From positions 575,716 through 639,715 of the forward strand of contig NZ_FNNR01000002.1 of the NCBI RefSeq assembly GCF_900106835.1: 64,000 nucleotides of DNA. The letters are read 5' to 3'. This DNA is from Arthrobacter sp. cf158. GTDB lineage: Bacteria; Actinomycetota; Actinomycetes; Actinomycetales; Micrococcaceae. The notes beneath the pieces are model-generated. The model ran no database searches. It saw nothing but the letters and a program-made list of their open reading frames with translations, and had not been told where the DNA came from. How positions within the stretch are numbered: position 1 is the first letter of the stretch; each line of letters begins with the position of its first letter. The position numbers and the translations under genes were made by a program. Shown one piece after another: positions 1-8,716 of this stretch.

Positions 1-2
1 CG

Positions 3-1325
3 GATGCCCAAGCGATCACGTCGTTGGTGCTTGTGGGGCACCACCATGTACCTCAAGGCATCGCTCTGCTGGACGCGCCGGACGTCGACTCGATCTCTGA
101 TGACAACCGGAGGCTGGCGGGGCAACTGCTGGCCGCTGCGGACCTTTGGGTGTTCGTCACCACAGCAAACCGATACGCCGACGCCGTCCCGTGGCGCTTG
201 CTCCTGGACGCGGCTTCCCGCGACATCACGGTTGCCGTGGTCCTGGACCGGGTGCCGCCCGCCGCAGAGAATGAAGTCAGGACCGATTTGCAGTCAATGC
301 TGGACCGGCAGGGGCTGGGGGCCGCGAAGCTGTTCGTCGTTCCGGAGAGCCCGCTGGATGACCTCGGAATGCTGCCTGAGGAATCGGTGGCACCCTTGCG
401 CCACTGGTTGGGGGCCTTGGCCGCGAACGCCGGGGGACGGGCGGATGTGGCCAGGCGAACACTCAATGGCGCAGTCAACGCCGTCAGTATCCGCATGGAA
501 GGCATCGCGGCTGCAGCGGCGGCCCAGGACCTTGCGGCGCGCGAACTTGAGTCGAGCTGTCTCCATGAGTATGAGCAGGCACTCATCCGGATCCTCGACG
601 CCACCAAGGATGGAGCGCTGCTTCGGGGTGAGGTGCTGGCGCGGTGGCAGGATTTCGTGGGGACCGGGGAATTCTTCAGGGCCCTGGAACAGAATATTGG
701 CCGCATGAGGGATCGGGTGGGGGCGTTCTTCCGGGGTGAACCCGCGCCCGCGGTGAAGGTCGAGACCGCCATCGAGACGGGGCTGCAGGCTGTGATTCTG
801 GACGAAGCCGCCACCGCAGCTGAGAACGTGGACAGGCGATGGCGTTCGGATACTGCCGGCCGACATCTGCTCGGCGCCGACGATCTCTCTGGAACCGGCA
901 ATGGCTTTGACGCGAAGGCCGCTGCTGCCATCCGCTCCTGGCAGGAAGGTCTGATGGAGATGATCCGCACGCAGGGACAGGGGAAAAGAACCCAGGCCCG
1001 CTGGCTCTCCTTCGGCGTCAACGGGCTCGGCGCTGCGCTCATGGTGGTGGTGTTTTCCATGACGGCAGGCCTGAGTGGTTTGGAGATCGGCATCGCGGGT
1101 GGAACTGCTGTGGTGGGCCAGAAGCTGCTGGAGGCTGTGTTTGGCGAGGACGCCGTTCGTCGCCTTGCCCAACAAGCCAGGGACGACCTCCACACGCAGT
1201 GCCAGCGGCTTCTTGATGATGAGAAAGAGCGATTCCTCAGCCGCCTAGCTGCAGCCCATCCACGCTCAGGCACTGAACTATTCCGGCATGCCAAGGCCCT
1301 TCGCAGCTTGGCAGGAGCCGCATGA
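3..1325 (+). CDS. Dynamin-like/YfjP-type membrane GTPase, 5'-truncated by window edge
   Basis: The reading frame is already open at base 3 and ends at the TGA overlapping the next ATG, so the true start and the P-loop lie upstream of the window. About 440 residues are visible. The first residues carry a G3-like Walker B segment (LLDAPDVDS), followed by a strand ending in VVLDRVP where NKxD would be expected. A long helical region follows, then two adjacent hydrophobic helices around visible residues 335-380 and a charged helical tail. This layout (G domain, helices, membrane hairpin, tail) matches bacterial dynamin-like or YfjP-like GTPases. It overlaps the downstream GTPase gene by four bases (ATGA), so the two are probably translated together and may work as a pair at the inner membrane. 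The substrate or process is not known from sequence. Confidence 0.75.
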   Translation, partial: DAQAITSLVLVGHHHVPQGIALLDAPDVDSISDDNRRLAGQLLAAADLWVFVTTANRYADAVPWRLLLDAASRDITVAVVLDRVPPAAENEVRTDLQSMLDRQGLGAAKLFVVPESPLDDLGMLPEESVAPLRHWLGALAANAGGRADVARRTLNGAVNAVSIRMEGIAAAAAAQDLAARELESSCLHEYEQALIRILDATKDGALLRGEVLARWQDFVGTGEFFRALEQNIGRMRDRVGAFFRGEPAPAVKVETAIETGLQAVILDEAATAAENVDRRWRSDTAGRHLLGADDLSGTGNGFDAKAAAAIRSWQEGLMEMIRTQGQGKRTQARWLSFGVNGLGAALMVVVFSMTAGLSGLEIGIAGGTAVVGQKLLEAVFGEDAVRRLAQQARDDLHTQCQRLLDDEKERFLSRLAAAHPRSGTELFRHAKALRSLAGAA

Positions 1326-2941
1326 GCCGGCATAGCCAGGTCCGCGAATCCTCGCAATTGCAGCGCAGGCTTGAGGCGCTCAACACTGCCCGTGAGCTCG
1401 CTGAAGGCGTTCTCCCGGATGATGCACTCCACTCCGCATACGAGGTCCTGGAACGTGCCACGTCCCGGCGCTCCTTGTCCGCGGGGCATACCGTGGTGGG
1501 CTTCTTCGGGGCAACCGGCAGCGGTAAATCGTCCTTGTTCAATGCAGTGTCCGGAAGCGGTCTGGCCACCGCGACGGCGCGGCGTCCTACGACGTCCCAA
1601 CCCCTGGCCGGTATCTGGGGCGAGGATGGCAGCGGACCACTGCTGGACTGGCTGGACGTGAAAGAGCGTCACACGCTGCCACCTGTTCCGGGGTTGGCCG
1701 ACGCAGACACCGGACTGGTGCTCCTGGATCTGCCGGACTTCGACTCCACCAGGGCGGAGAACCGGGAAATCGCCCAACGCATGGTGGGCATGGTGGACGT
1801 CCTGGTGTGGGTATTGGACCCGCAAAAGTATGCAGATGCCGCAGTGCACAATGATTTCCTGCGGCCCATGGCTTCCCACGGCGCGGTCACATTGGTGGTC
1901 TTGAACCAAGTGGACACGCTGAGTGCCGCCGATGCATCTGCTGTGATGCTGTCCTTGGAAGGGATCCTGGCGCGTGATGGTCTCGGCGCTGTTCGGGTGC
2001 TGGGTACATCGGCTGTAACGGGCGACGGCGTCCCTGCCGTCCGCGGGGCCATCAGGAACGTCGTGGTCCAGCGGGAGGCGACCACCAAGCGTTTGGCCGC
2101 CGACGTTGCGAAGGCGGCCGCCGAACTCGCGGCGGTTTCCGGGGAAGGGGAAGCCCGGGGCATCCATGGAGGTGCCAGGGCCCGCCTGGCGTCTGAATTG
2201 GCGACGGCGGCGAACGTGCCCGTGGTAGTGGACGCCGTCCAGCGATCTTTCGCGAGGGAGTCGGCCCGCAGGACGGGTTGGCCGGTAACGCGGTGGTTAC
2301 TGCGCTTCCGTCCTGATCCGTTGCGGAGATTGAATTTGGGCAGGGGGGATACCAGGCCCGAACTGAACCGGACGTCCTTGCCCCCTGCTGGCGCTCCTGA
2401 ACGTGCGCGAACTGACGCAGCTGTGAGGGATTTCGCCGATGAAGCGTCCGCTGGCGCTCCAGGTCCATGGCGTGCCGCCATCCGGAGTGTGGCCAGGGAC
2501 GGCCGCGGCCAATTGCCTGATGCACTGGACCAAGCCATTGCGGGAACGGACCTGAAGGCCACCAAGCGTCCGCTGTGGTGGGTTCTCTTCAACACTTTGC
2601 AGTGGCTCGCGCTGCTGCTTGCAGTGGGTGGCTTGGGCTGGCTCGGCGTGCTGGCCGCGCTGGGTTATTTCCAGATGCCCGTCCCGGAAGTTCCGCGCAC
2701 TGAAGGATGGCCATGGCCCACGCTGATGGTGACTGGGGGAGTCGCGCTGGGAATCGCCCTGGCGGTTGCGGGCCGTATTTTGGGTGGATGGGCGGCGCGA
2801 GCCCGGGCGTCCGGTGCGGCGAAGCGCCTGAAATCTGCGGTGGCAGTGGTGGCTGAGAAGTGGATCGTGGAACCCGTGGACGTAGAGATCACACGCCTGA
2901 AGGCGTTCAACGCCGCGTTGAAAGCGGCGCGCTCGGCCTAG
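1322..2941 (+). CDS. Membrane-associated dynamin-like/YfjP-type GTPase
   Basis: This 539-residue protein has a complete G domain: P-loop GATGSGKSS at residues 63-71, G3 DLPDFDST near 135 and G4 NQVD near 195. A helical middle region is followed by two hydrophobic segments (about 418-450 and 464-490) that probably form a membrane hairpin, then a basic helical tail. The start is the ATG in the ATGA overlap with the preceding GTPase. The pairing of two different GTPases with the same layout resembles actinobacterial dynamin-like pairs (for example DynA/DynB of Streptomyces, IniA/IniC of mycobacteria), but this is an analogy of architecture, not demonstrated orthology. Its stop codon overlaps the convergent DUF1697 gene by four bases, leaving no room for a separate terminator. 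Confidence 0.85.
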   Translation: MSRHSQVRESSQLQRRLEALNTARELAEGVLPDDALHSAYEVLERATSRRSLSAGHTVVGFFGATGSGKSSLFNAVSGSGLATATARRPTTSQPLAGIWGEDGSGPLLDWLDVKERHTLPPVPGLADADTGLVLLDLPDFDSTRAENREIAQRMVGMVDVLVWVLDPQKYADAAVHNDFLRPMASHGAVTLVVLNQVDTLSAADASAVMLSLEGILARDGLGAVRVLGTSAVTGDGVPAVRGAIRNVVVQREATTKRLAADVAKAAAELAAVSGEGEARGIHGGARARLASELATAANVPVVVDAVQRSFARESARRTGWPVTRWLLRFRPDPLRRLNLGRGDTRPELNRTSLPPAGAPERARTDAAVRDFADEASAGAPGPWRAAIRSVARDGRGQLPDALDQAIAGTDLKATKRPLWWVLFNTLQWLALLLAVGGLGWLGVLAALGYFQMPVPEVPRTEGWPWPTLMVTGGVALGIALAVAGRILGGWAARARASGAAKRLKSAVAVVAEKWIVEPVDVEITRLKAFNAALKAARSA

Positions 2942-3474
2942 AGGGCCGCTGCTGCGTCGCTGACCTTGATAAGCGTGCGCAGGTTCCTGGTGGTGGTGCT
3001 GGCTTTGTAGCGTGCCTTCGCGGAGAGCTTGCTGAATGGGCTGTCCAGCGTGCCGCCCGCGGGGGCCAACCATGCGGACGCTTCAGGGCCCAGACGCACC
3101 TGTTCCACGCTGCCCAGGTCCTCGCCGGCCTCGAAGAGTTCATCCAGCATGGCAGTGTCTGATGCCAAAGTGATGTAGCTGTGAGTGGCCTTGTCGTCAG
3201 CGGGGTAGGGGCAGGCCTGGACCAGTTCGGCAACCCTGGCTGCCGTGAGCACCACCACCCAGGCGTCGTAGCCGAAGGTTTTCCGCAGGCACGCCTCAAA
3301 CTGTGCTTTGACGTCCTTGCTGCCGAGTTCGCTTTGCAGGACAACGTTTCCGCTGGCCAGCAAGGTCTTGACCTTGCTGAACGGGTAGTCCTGGAGCGCG
3401 GTTTTGAGATCGGCCATCTTGATGTTGATGCCGCCCACGTTGATTCCGCGGAGGAATACGGCGTAGCTGTTCAT
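2938..3474 (-). CDS. DUF1697 family protein
   Basis: This 178-residue protein begins MNSYAVFLRGINVGG, the typical N-terminus of DUF1697, and contains the family segments FSKVKTLLASGNVVLQS and the Lys/Arg-rich NLRTL motif near the C-terminus. The ATG at 3474 was chosen over an in-frame upstream ATG at 3573 because the family motif starts right there and the upstream stretch lies inside the ndgR coding sequence. It follows ndgR by one base on the same strand and is likely cotranscribed with it. The biochemical function of DUF1697 is unknown. The link to leucine regulation may be accidental. Confidence 0.85.
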   Translation of the reverse strand: MNSYAVFLRGINVGGINIKMADLKTALQDYPFSKVKTLLASGNVVLQSELGSKDVKAQFEACLRKTFGYDAWVVVLTAARVAELVQACPYPADDKATHSYITLASDTAMLDELFEAGEDLGSVEQVRLGPEASAWLAPAGGTLDSPFSKLSAKARYKASTTTRNLRTLIKVSDAAAAL

Positions 3475-3475
3475 G

Positions 3476-4195
3476 TTAGTCGTTGTTCTTGCGCAGGGCC
3501 TCGGTGAGTACCCGGGCGGCGTTACAGACAACCTCGGCATGCAATCGGCCCGGCTGGCGGGTGAGGCGCTCAATGGGGCCGGAAATTGATACAGCGGCGA
3601 TGACCCGCCCGGAGGGTCCGCGCACTGGAGCGGAAACCGAAGCGACCCCCGGCTCGCGTTCGCCCAGACTCTGACCCCAGCCCCGGCGTCGTACTCCTGC
3701 CAGGACGGTGGGCGTAAAGCGGGCGTTCTGGAGCCCCTCCAACAGGCGGTCGTGGTCTTCCCAGGCCAGCAGGACCTGGGCGGCGGAGCCGGCCTTCATG
3801 GAGAGCTGCGTACCCACCGGAATGGTGTCGCGAAGACCGATGGGCCGTTCGGCCGAGGCCACGCAGACGCGCCAGTCGCCTTGCCGGCGGAAAATCTGGG
3901 CACTCTCGCCCGTGGCGTCCCGCAGTTGGATGAGGACAGGGCCGGCCGAGGCGATGAGCCGGTCTTCACCTGCAGCGGATGCCAGTTCCACCAGCCGGCT
4001 GCCGAGCACGAACCGTCCTTGGATGTCCCGACTCACCAGGCGGTGGTGAACCAGGGCCAGCGCGAGCCGGTGAACCGTAGGCCGGGCCAGGCCCGTTGCC
4101 GCTACAAGTTGCGCGAGTGTCGTGGGCCCGGCCTCGAGGGCATCGAGTACCTGGGCCGCTTTATCAATGACACCGACTCCACTAGAATTGTCCAT
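3476..4195 (-). CDS. ndgR: IclR-family regulator, NdgR/LtbR-like
   Basis: This 239-residue protein has an N-terminal winged helix-turn-helix (about residues 10-70, with TTLAQLVAATGLARPTVHRL) and a C-terminal IclR effector domain (about 80-235). It is divergent from leuCD, the fixed position of NdgR (Streptomyces) and LtbR (Corynebacterium), which control leucine and related amino acid biosynthesis. The ATG at 4195 is preferred over an in-frame upstream start because homology begins there. There is no Shine-Dalgarno, but TTGCAT-N17-CAATAT lies on the minus strand with the -10 six bases upstream of ATG, so the transcript may be leaderless. The -10 and spacer overlap a palindrome, which suggests autoregulation. 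Function is assigned from family and context. Confidence 0.88.
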   Translation of the reverse strand: MDNSSGVGVIDKAAQVLDALEAGPTTLAQLVAATGLARPTVHRLALALVHHRLVSRDIQGRFVLGSRLVELASAAGEDRLIASAGPVLIQLRDATGESAQIFRRQGDWRVCVASAERPIGLRDTIPVGTQLSMKAGSAAQVLLAWEDHDRLLEGLQNARFTPTVLAGVRRRGWGQSLGEREPGVASVSAPVRGPSGRVIAAVSISGPIERLTRQPGRLHAEVVCNAARVLTEALRKNND

Positions 4196-4200
4196 GTAAT

Positions 4201-4233
4201 GATATTGCCGTCTCAATATCTGAGATGCAAGTT
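4201..4233. promoter_or_regulatory. Divergent ndgR/leuC promoters with overlapping palindromic operator
   Basis: Two overlapping inverted repeats are visible: GATATTG-N6-CAATATC at 4201-4220 and TCTCA-ATATC-TGAGA at 4211-4225. On the minus strand TTGCAT (4230-4225) and CAATAT (4207-4202), spaced 17, would drive ndgR. On the plus strand TTGCCG (4205-4210) and CAAGTT (4228-4233), also spaced 17, would drive leuC. A protein bound to the palindrome would sit in both spacers. The repeats are directly seen; NdgR as the binding protein is inferred. Confidence 0.65.
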
Positions 4234-4328
4234 GTTTCACTGGCCTATTTCGCAACCGTGCTGGTTCAGTGGAAGAAGAACAGTTCAGTGGATGACGACC
4301 ATCCAACCGCAGTGAAGGGAGCAAGGCC

Positions 4329-5780
4329 GTGGGAAAAACACTGGCCGAGAAAGTCTGGGACGCGCACGTAGTGCGCAAGGGTGAAGGCGAAGGAGCCAAT
4401 GCCCAGCCCGATCTTCTCTTCATCGACCTGCACCTCGTTCATGAAGTCACCTCACCGCAGGCATTCGAAGGCCTGCGCCTGGCCGGACGGCCTCTGCGTC
4501 GCGTCGATCTCACCATCGCCACGGAGGACCACAACACTCCCACGCTGGACATCGACAAGCCGATTGCCGACCTCACCAGCCGCACCCAGATCGAAACCCT
4601 GCGCGCCAACTGCAAGGAGTTTGGTGTTCGCCTGCACTCCCTGGGGGACAAGGAACAGGGCATCGTGCACGTCGTGGGACCCCAGTTGGGGCTGACCCAA
4701 CCCGGAATGACCGTAGTGTGCGGCGACTCCCACACCTCCACGCATGGCGCTTTTGGTGCGCTGGCCATGGGCATTGGTACGTCCGAGGTTGAGCACGTCA
4801 TGGCCACGCAGACGTTGTCGCTGAAGCCCTTCAAGACTATGGCCATCAACGTTGAAGGTACCCTGCGCCCCGGCGTGACGGCGAAGGACATCATCCTCGC
4901 AGTCATCGCAAAGATCGGAACCGGTGGCGGCCAGGGCTACGTTCTGGAATACCGCGGCTCTGCCATCCGGGCGCTTTCCATGGACGCCCGAATGACCATC
5001 TGCAACATGTCCATCGAAGCCGGTGCACGTGCCGGCATGGTGGCTCCGGACCAGATCACCTACGACTACATGCATGGCCGCCCCCACGCGCCCGAAGGGG
5101 CGGACTGGGATGCCGCCGTCGAGTACTGGAATACATTGCACACGGACGACGACGCCACCTTTGACGTTGAGGTGGACCTCGACGCCGATACCCTGGAACC
5201 GTTCGTCACCTGGGGCACCAACCCCGGCCAAGGCGTCTCCCTCTCAGCCAAGGTCCCGTCCCCGGAAGATTTCGGTGACGAGAATGCGAAGGCTGCTGCC
5301 GAGCGTGCGCTGCAGTACATGGGCCTTGAGGCCGGCACACCCATGAAAGACATCCGCGTGGATACCGTCTTCCTGGGCTCCTGCACCAACTCCCGCATTG
5401 AGGATCTGCGTGCTGCTGCGGACATCATCCGCGGCCGGGCCAAGGACCCCAACGTCCGCATGCTGGTTGTTCCGGGCTCCGCCCGCGTCCGCCTGGAGGC
5501 CGAGGCTGAGGGCCTGGACAAGGTATTCAAGGAATTCGGTGCTGAATGGCGATTCGCCGGGTGCTCCATGTGCCTGGGAATGAACCCGGACCAGTTGGAG
5601 CCGGGGGAGCGGTGCGCATCAACGTCCAACCGCAACTTCGAGGGGCGCCAGGGCAAGGGCGGCCGCACGCACTTGGTTTCACCCGTAGTGGCCGCGGCCA
5701 CGGCAGTCCGCGGCACGCTGAGCTCGCCGTCGGATCTTGAGTCCGCCCCCGCAGGCACACTGACCGGAATCGCAGTCTAG
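4329..5780 (+). CDS. leuC: 3-isopropylmalate dehydratase large subunit
   Basis: LeuC with LeuD isomerises 2-isopropylmalate to 3-isopropylmalate in leucine synthesis, using a [4Fe-4S] cluster. The 483-residue length is normal. The cluster ligands are visible as GSCTNSR (one Cys) and GCSMCLGMN (two Cys), together with the aconitase-type segments [10 protein letters not shown] and [13 protein letters not shown]. The GTG start at 4329 follows a purine-rich stretch (gaaggga). The leader from the predicted promoter is about 90 bases and contains two copies of GTTCAGTGGA at 4264 and 4283. leuD follows after nine bases. Regulation by the divergent NdgR-type protein is likely. Confidence 0.97.
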   Translation: MGKTLAEKVWDAHVVRKGEGEGANAQPDLLFIDLHLVHEVTSPQAFEGLRLAGRPLRRVDLTIATEDHNTPTLDIDKPIADLTSRTQIETLRANCKEFGVRLHSLGDKEQGIVHVVGPQLGLTQPGMTVVCGDSHTSTHGAFGALAMGIGTSEVEHVMATQTLSLKPFKTMAINVEGTLRPGVTAKDIILAVIAKIGTGGGQGYVLEYRGSAIRALSMDARMTICNMSIEAGARAGMVAPDQITYDYMHGRPHAPEGADWDAAVEYWNTLHTDDDATFDVEVDLDADTLEPFVTWGTNPGQGVSLSAKVPSPEDFGDENAKAAAERALQYMGLEAGTPMKDIRVDTVFLGSCTNSRIEDLRAAADIIRGRAKDPNVRMLVVPGSARVRLEAEAEGLDKVFKEFGAEWRFAGCSMCLGMNPDQLEPGERCASTSNRNFEGRQGKGGRTHLVSPVVAAATAVRGTLSSPSDLESAPAGTLTGIAV

Positions 5781-5789
5781 GAGGATCCC

Positions 5790-6398
5790 ATGGAAGCATT
5801 CACAACCCACACCGGCATCGGTGTACCACTGCGCCAGAGCAACGTGGACACCGACCAGATCATCCCCGCTGTGTACCTCAAGCGCATCACGCGCACCGGC
5901 TTCGAAGACGCCCTCTTCGCAGCATGGCGCAAGGATGAGTCCTTTATTCTCAACCAGGCACCGTTTTCTGCTGGTTCCGTGCTGGTGGCCGGGCCCGATT
6001 TTGGCACCGGATCATCCCGTGAGCATGCTGTGTGGGCTTTGAAGGACTACGGCTTCAAAGCTGTCCTGTCCTCCCGGTTCGCCGACATTTTCCGTGGCAA
6101 CTCGGGCAAGCAGGGGTTGCTGGCAGCACAGGTTGCACAGGACGACATTGAACTGATCTGGAAGGTCCTCGAAAACGATCCCGGTACCGAGGTCAAGGTG
6201 GACCTGGTCAGCAAGACGGTGGAGTGCGGCAACGTTGTGGCTCCCTTCGACATTGACGATTACACCCGCTGGCGCCTCCTGGAAGGGCTCGACGACATCG
6301 GTTTGACCTTGCAGCACGAGGAAGACATCACCGCCTACGAGGCCACCCGTCCCTCCTTTAAGCCCAAGACGCTCCCAGCGAAAGTTGATGCCCAGTAG
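5790..6398 (+). CDS. leuD: 3-isopropylmalate dehydratase small subunit
   Basis: The 202-residue LeuD supplies the swivelling domain of isopropylmalate isomerase. Visible family motifs are [10 protein letters not shown] near the N-terminus and [11 protein letters not shown] around residue 74, which contacts substrate. The ATG follows a strong AGGAGG at five bases, nine bases after leuC, so the subunits are made from one transcript. A strong terminator starts 34 bases after the stop. Confidence 0.97.
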   Translation: MEAFTTHTGIGVPLRQSNVDTDQIIPAVYLKRITRTGFEDALFAAWRKDESFILNQAPFSAGSVLVAGPDFGTGSSREHAVWALKDYGFKAVLSSRFADIFRGNSGKQGLLAAQVAQDDIELIWKVLENDPGTEVKVDLVSKTVECGNVVAPFDIDDYTRWRLLEGLDDIGLTLQHEEDITAYEATRPSFKPKTLPAKVDAQ

Positions 6399-6431
6399 CG
6401 TTTGCTGAAGCAGCCGGATTGCGCTGGAAGA

Positions 6432-6472
6432 GGACCGCCGAAGCCCCAAAGGAGGGCTCGGCGGTCCTTTTT
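6432..6472 (+). terminator. Rho-independent terminator after leuCD
   Basis: GGACCGCCGA(A)GCCC pairs with GGGCTCGGCGGTCC across a seven-base loop, with one bulged A, followed by TTTTT. It ends the leuCD operon. Confidence 0.9.
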
Positions 6473-6521
6473 CGTGGGGCTCCTGCGGGTGCCGGATCCT
6501 TGTGGCGCGGGGCGGGTCCAT

Positions 6522-6550
6522 TTCGGTTCGGTAACGCGAGCTTCTATGCT
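6522..6550 (+). promoter_or_regulatory. Putative murA promoter
   Basis: TTCGGT at 6522-6527 and TATGCT at 6545-6550 are spaced by 17 bases, downstream of the leuCD terminator and about 55 bases before murA. Confidence 0.5.
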
Positions 6551-6605
6551 TAGCTGGAGCCTTTGTAAGTTTGGGGGGCGAGTAGTCGTGAGGAAACCGG
6601 TATAG

Positions 6606-7931
6606 ATGAGTAGTGTTCTGACAATCCGCGGTGGCGTCCCGTTAACAGGGCGAGTGACCGTTCGCGGTGCCAAGAACCTGGTGCCCAAAGCCATGGTGGC
6701 GGCGTTGCTGGGCAGTGAACCATCGGTGCTGAGGAACGTGCCGGAAATCAAGGATGTAGAGGTTGTCACCAGCCTGCTGCAGCTGCACGGCGTGACCGTC
6801 GTCAAGGACCCGGTATCAGGTGACCTCACCTTGGACCCCAAAGATGCCAAGACGGCGTCCAGTACCGCCATTGACGCGCACGCCGGGGATTCCAGGATTC
6901 CCATCCTGTTGTGCGGGCCCCTGATCCACGCGATCGGGGAGGCTTTCATTCCTGACCTCGGTGGTTGCAAGATCGGCGACAGGCCCATTGACTACCACCT
7001 CAACGTGCTTCGCCAGTTCGGGGCAGTGGTGGAGAAGCGCCCCGGCGGCATCCATATCTCCGCTCCGCACGGCCTGCACGGCGCCAAGATCTCCCTTCCA
7101 TATCCGTCCGTTGGGGCCACCGAGCAGGTCCTGCTGAGCGCGACCCGCGCTGAGGGCATCACGGAACTTATCGGGGCGGCAACTGAGCCGGAGATCATCG
7201 ACCTCATTGCGGTCCTGCAGAAGATGGGCGCCATTATCAGCGTCCAGACTGATCGCACCATACGCATCGAGGGCGTCAAGGATTTGCGTGGCTATAACCA
7301 CCGCGCGCTCCCGGACCGCAACGAGTCCGCCTCCTGGGCCTCAGCTGCACTGGTCACCCGTGGCGACATTTTCGTTGAGGGCGCCTCCCAGCGCGACATG
7401 ATGACCTTCCTGAATACTTACCGCAAAGTGGGCGGCGGGATGGACATCGGGGACGATGGAATCCGTTTCTACCACCAGGGCGGCAAACTTTCACCGCTCG
7501 TCCTGGAGACCGACGTGCACCCTGGGTTCATGACCGACTGGCAGCAGCCGTTGGTGGTCGCCTTGACGCAGGCCGAGGGCGTCTCCATCGTTCACGAAAC
7601 GGTTTACGAGAACCGCTTCGGATTTACTGACGCGCTGGCCCGCATGGGCGCCAACATCCAGGTACATCGCGAGTGTTTGGGCAGCGTTCCGTGCCGGTTC
7701 GGACAGCGCAACTTCCTTCACTCCGCCGTGATTTCCGGTCCGACTCCACTCCGGGGTACCGACATCGACATTCCGGACCTCCGGGGTGGGTTCAGTCACC
7801 TCATTGCGGCGCTGGCTGCCACGGGCACATCGCGGGTCACAGGCATTGACATCATCAACCGCGGCTACGAGCGCTTCACCGAGAAACTGGCCGGCCTGGG
7901 CGCCGACTTCGATATCACCACCACCAAGTAG
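6606..7931 (+). CDS. murA: UDP-N-acetylglucosamine 1-carboxyvinyltransferase
   Basis: MurA transfers enolpyruvate from PEP to UDP-GlcNAc, the first committed step of peptidoglycan precursor synthesis in the cytoplasm. The 441-residue protein has the conserved N-terminal lysine-asparagine (GAKN, residues 21-24) and the catalytic loop GGCKIGDRPID with Cys121, equivalent to Cys115 of E. coli. Cys at this position predicts a fosfomycin-sensitive enzyme, unlike the mycobacterial Asp variant. The repeated inside-out barrel is complete. AGGAA lies ten bases before the ATG. The next gene starts 12 bases after the stop and the run continues through gpsA and ddl, so this is likely one envelope-precursor operon. 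Confidence 0.95.
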   Translation: MSSVLTIRGGVPLTGRVTVRGAKNLVPKAMVAALLGSEPSVLRNVPEIKDVEVVTSLLQLHGVTVVKDPVSGDLTLDPKDAKTASSTAIDAHAGDSRIPILLCGPLIHAIGEAFIPDLGGCKIGDRPIDYHLNVLRQFGAVVEKRPGGIHISAPHGLHGAKISLPYPSVGATEQVLLSATRAEGITELIGAATEPEIIDLIAVLQKMGAIISVQTDRTIRIEGVKDLRGYNHRALPDRNESASWASAALVTRGDIFVEGASQRDMMTFLNTYRKVGGGMDIGDDGIRFYHQGGKLSPLVLETDVHPGFMTDWQQPLVVALTQAEGVSIVHETVYENRFGFTDALARMGANIQVHRECLGSVPCRFGQRNFLHSAVISGPTPLRGTDIDIPDLRGGFSHLIAALAATGTSRVTGIDIINRGYERFTEKLAGLGADFDITTTK

Positions 7932-7942
7932 CGGGGGATCCT

Positions 7943-8716
7943 TTGAAGGAATCGGCCAAGAGCCGTGCCACGTTCATCTTGCTGGCGGGCCTCGCGCGCC
8001 CATTGATGAACATCCTGATGTCCAAGAAGTGGGAGGGCCTGGAAAAGCTGCCCGCCGGCGGCTTCATTGCAGTGCCAAACCATTGCACGGAGATCGACCC
8101 CATCGTGGTGGGGCACATGGTGTACAACCAAAAACGCCCGCCGCACTTCCTTGCGAAGTCCGGCCTTTTCAAGGTTCCTGTATTGGGCGCCCTGCTGCGT
8201 TCGACCAACCAGATCCCGGTTGAACGCTCGACGGCGGGGGCGAACCGATCGCTGCAAATCGCCAAGGAGGTGGTGGACGCCGGTGGCGCCATCATCATCT
8301 ACCCGGAGGGAACCCTCACCAGGGACCCTGACCTGTGGCCGATGAAGGGGCATACCGGTGCCGCCCGCCTCGCACTGCAGACGGGTGCGCCCGTGGTTCC
8401 GGTGGCTCAGTGGGGTGCCCACGAGGTTTTTCCCCGCTATGCCAAACGCTTCCATGTATTCCCCCGCAAGACCGCACGCGTGCTGGTCGGCGAGCCGGTG
8501 GACCTGAGTGCCTTTGCGGACAGGCCCCTGGACAGGGCAACGCTGACCGAGGCAACCGACGTCATCATGGACGCCATCACGGCGCTCCTGGAAACGCTCC
8601 GCGGCGAGACCGCTCCGTCTGAGCGTTGGGATCCGGCAGTTCACAAACAATCCAAGCACGGCCGCTTCGTTGAGCGGGGATCCGCCGATGCCCCGGATAC
8701 GGAGGAAAGTCAATGA
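7943..8716 (+). CDS. 1-acyl-sn-glycerol-3-phosphate acyltransferase (PlsC-like)
   Basis: This 257-residue protein of the PlsC/LPLAT superfamily would acylate lysophosphatidate to phosphatidate at the cytoplasmic membrane. Motif I H-x4-D is seen as NHCTEID near residue 52, and motif III as YPEGT near residue 120. The start is TTG at 7943, supported by GGGGGA five bases upstream. The stop overlaps gpsA (ATGA), and gpsA makes the glycerol-3-phosphate that this pathway uses, so context fits phospholipid synthesis. The specific acyl substrate cannot be read from sequence. Confidence 0.9.
   Translation: MKESAKSRATFILLAGLARPLMNILMSKKWEGLEKLPAGGFIAVPNHCTEIDPIVVGHMVYNQKRPPHFLAKSGLFKVPVLGALLRSTNQIPVERSTAGANRSLQIAKEVVDAGGAIIIYPEGTLTRDPDLWPMKGHTGAARLALQTGAPVVPVAQWGAHEVFPRYAKRFHVFPRKTARVLVGEPVDLSAFADRPLDRATLTEATDVIMDAITALLETLRGETAPSERWDPAVHKQSKHGRFVERGSADAPDTEESQ

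Noticed and set aside
53..2167. A 704-codon open frame on the minus strand opposite the two GTPase genes
   Set aside because: It is antisense to two genes with clear GTPase motifs, has no recognisable domain, and long shadow frames are normal at this GC content.
4258..4371. GTG-initiated frame before leuC considered as a leucine attenuator leader peptide
   Set aside because: It has no run of leucine codons and runs past the leuC start without a stop; no terminator/antiterminator pair is visible.
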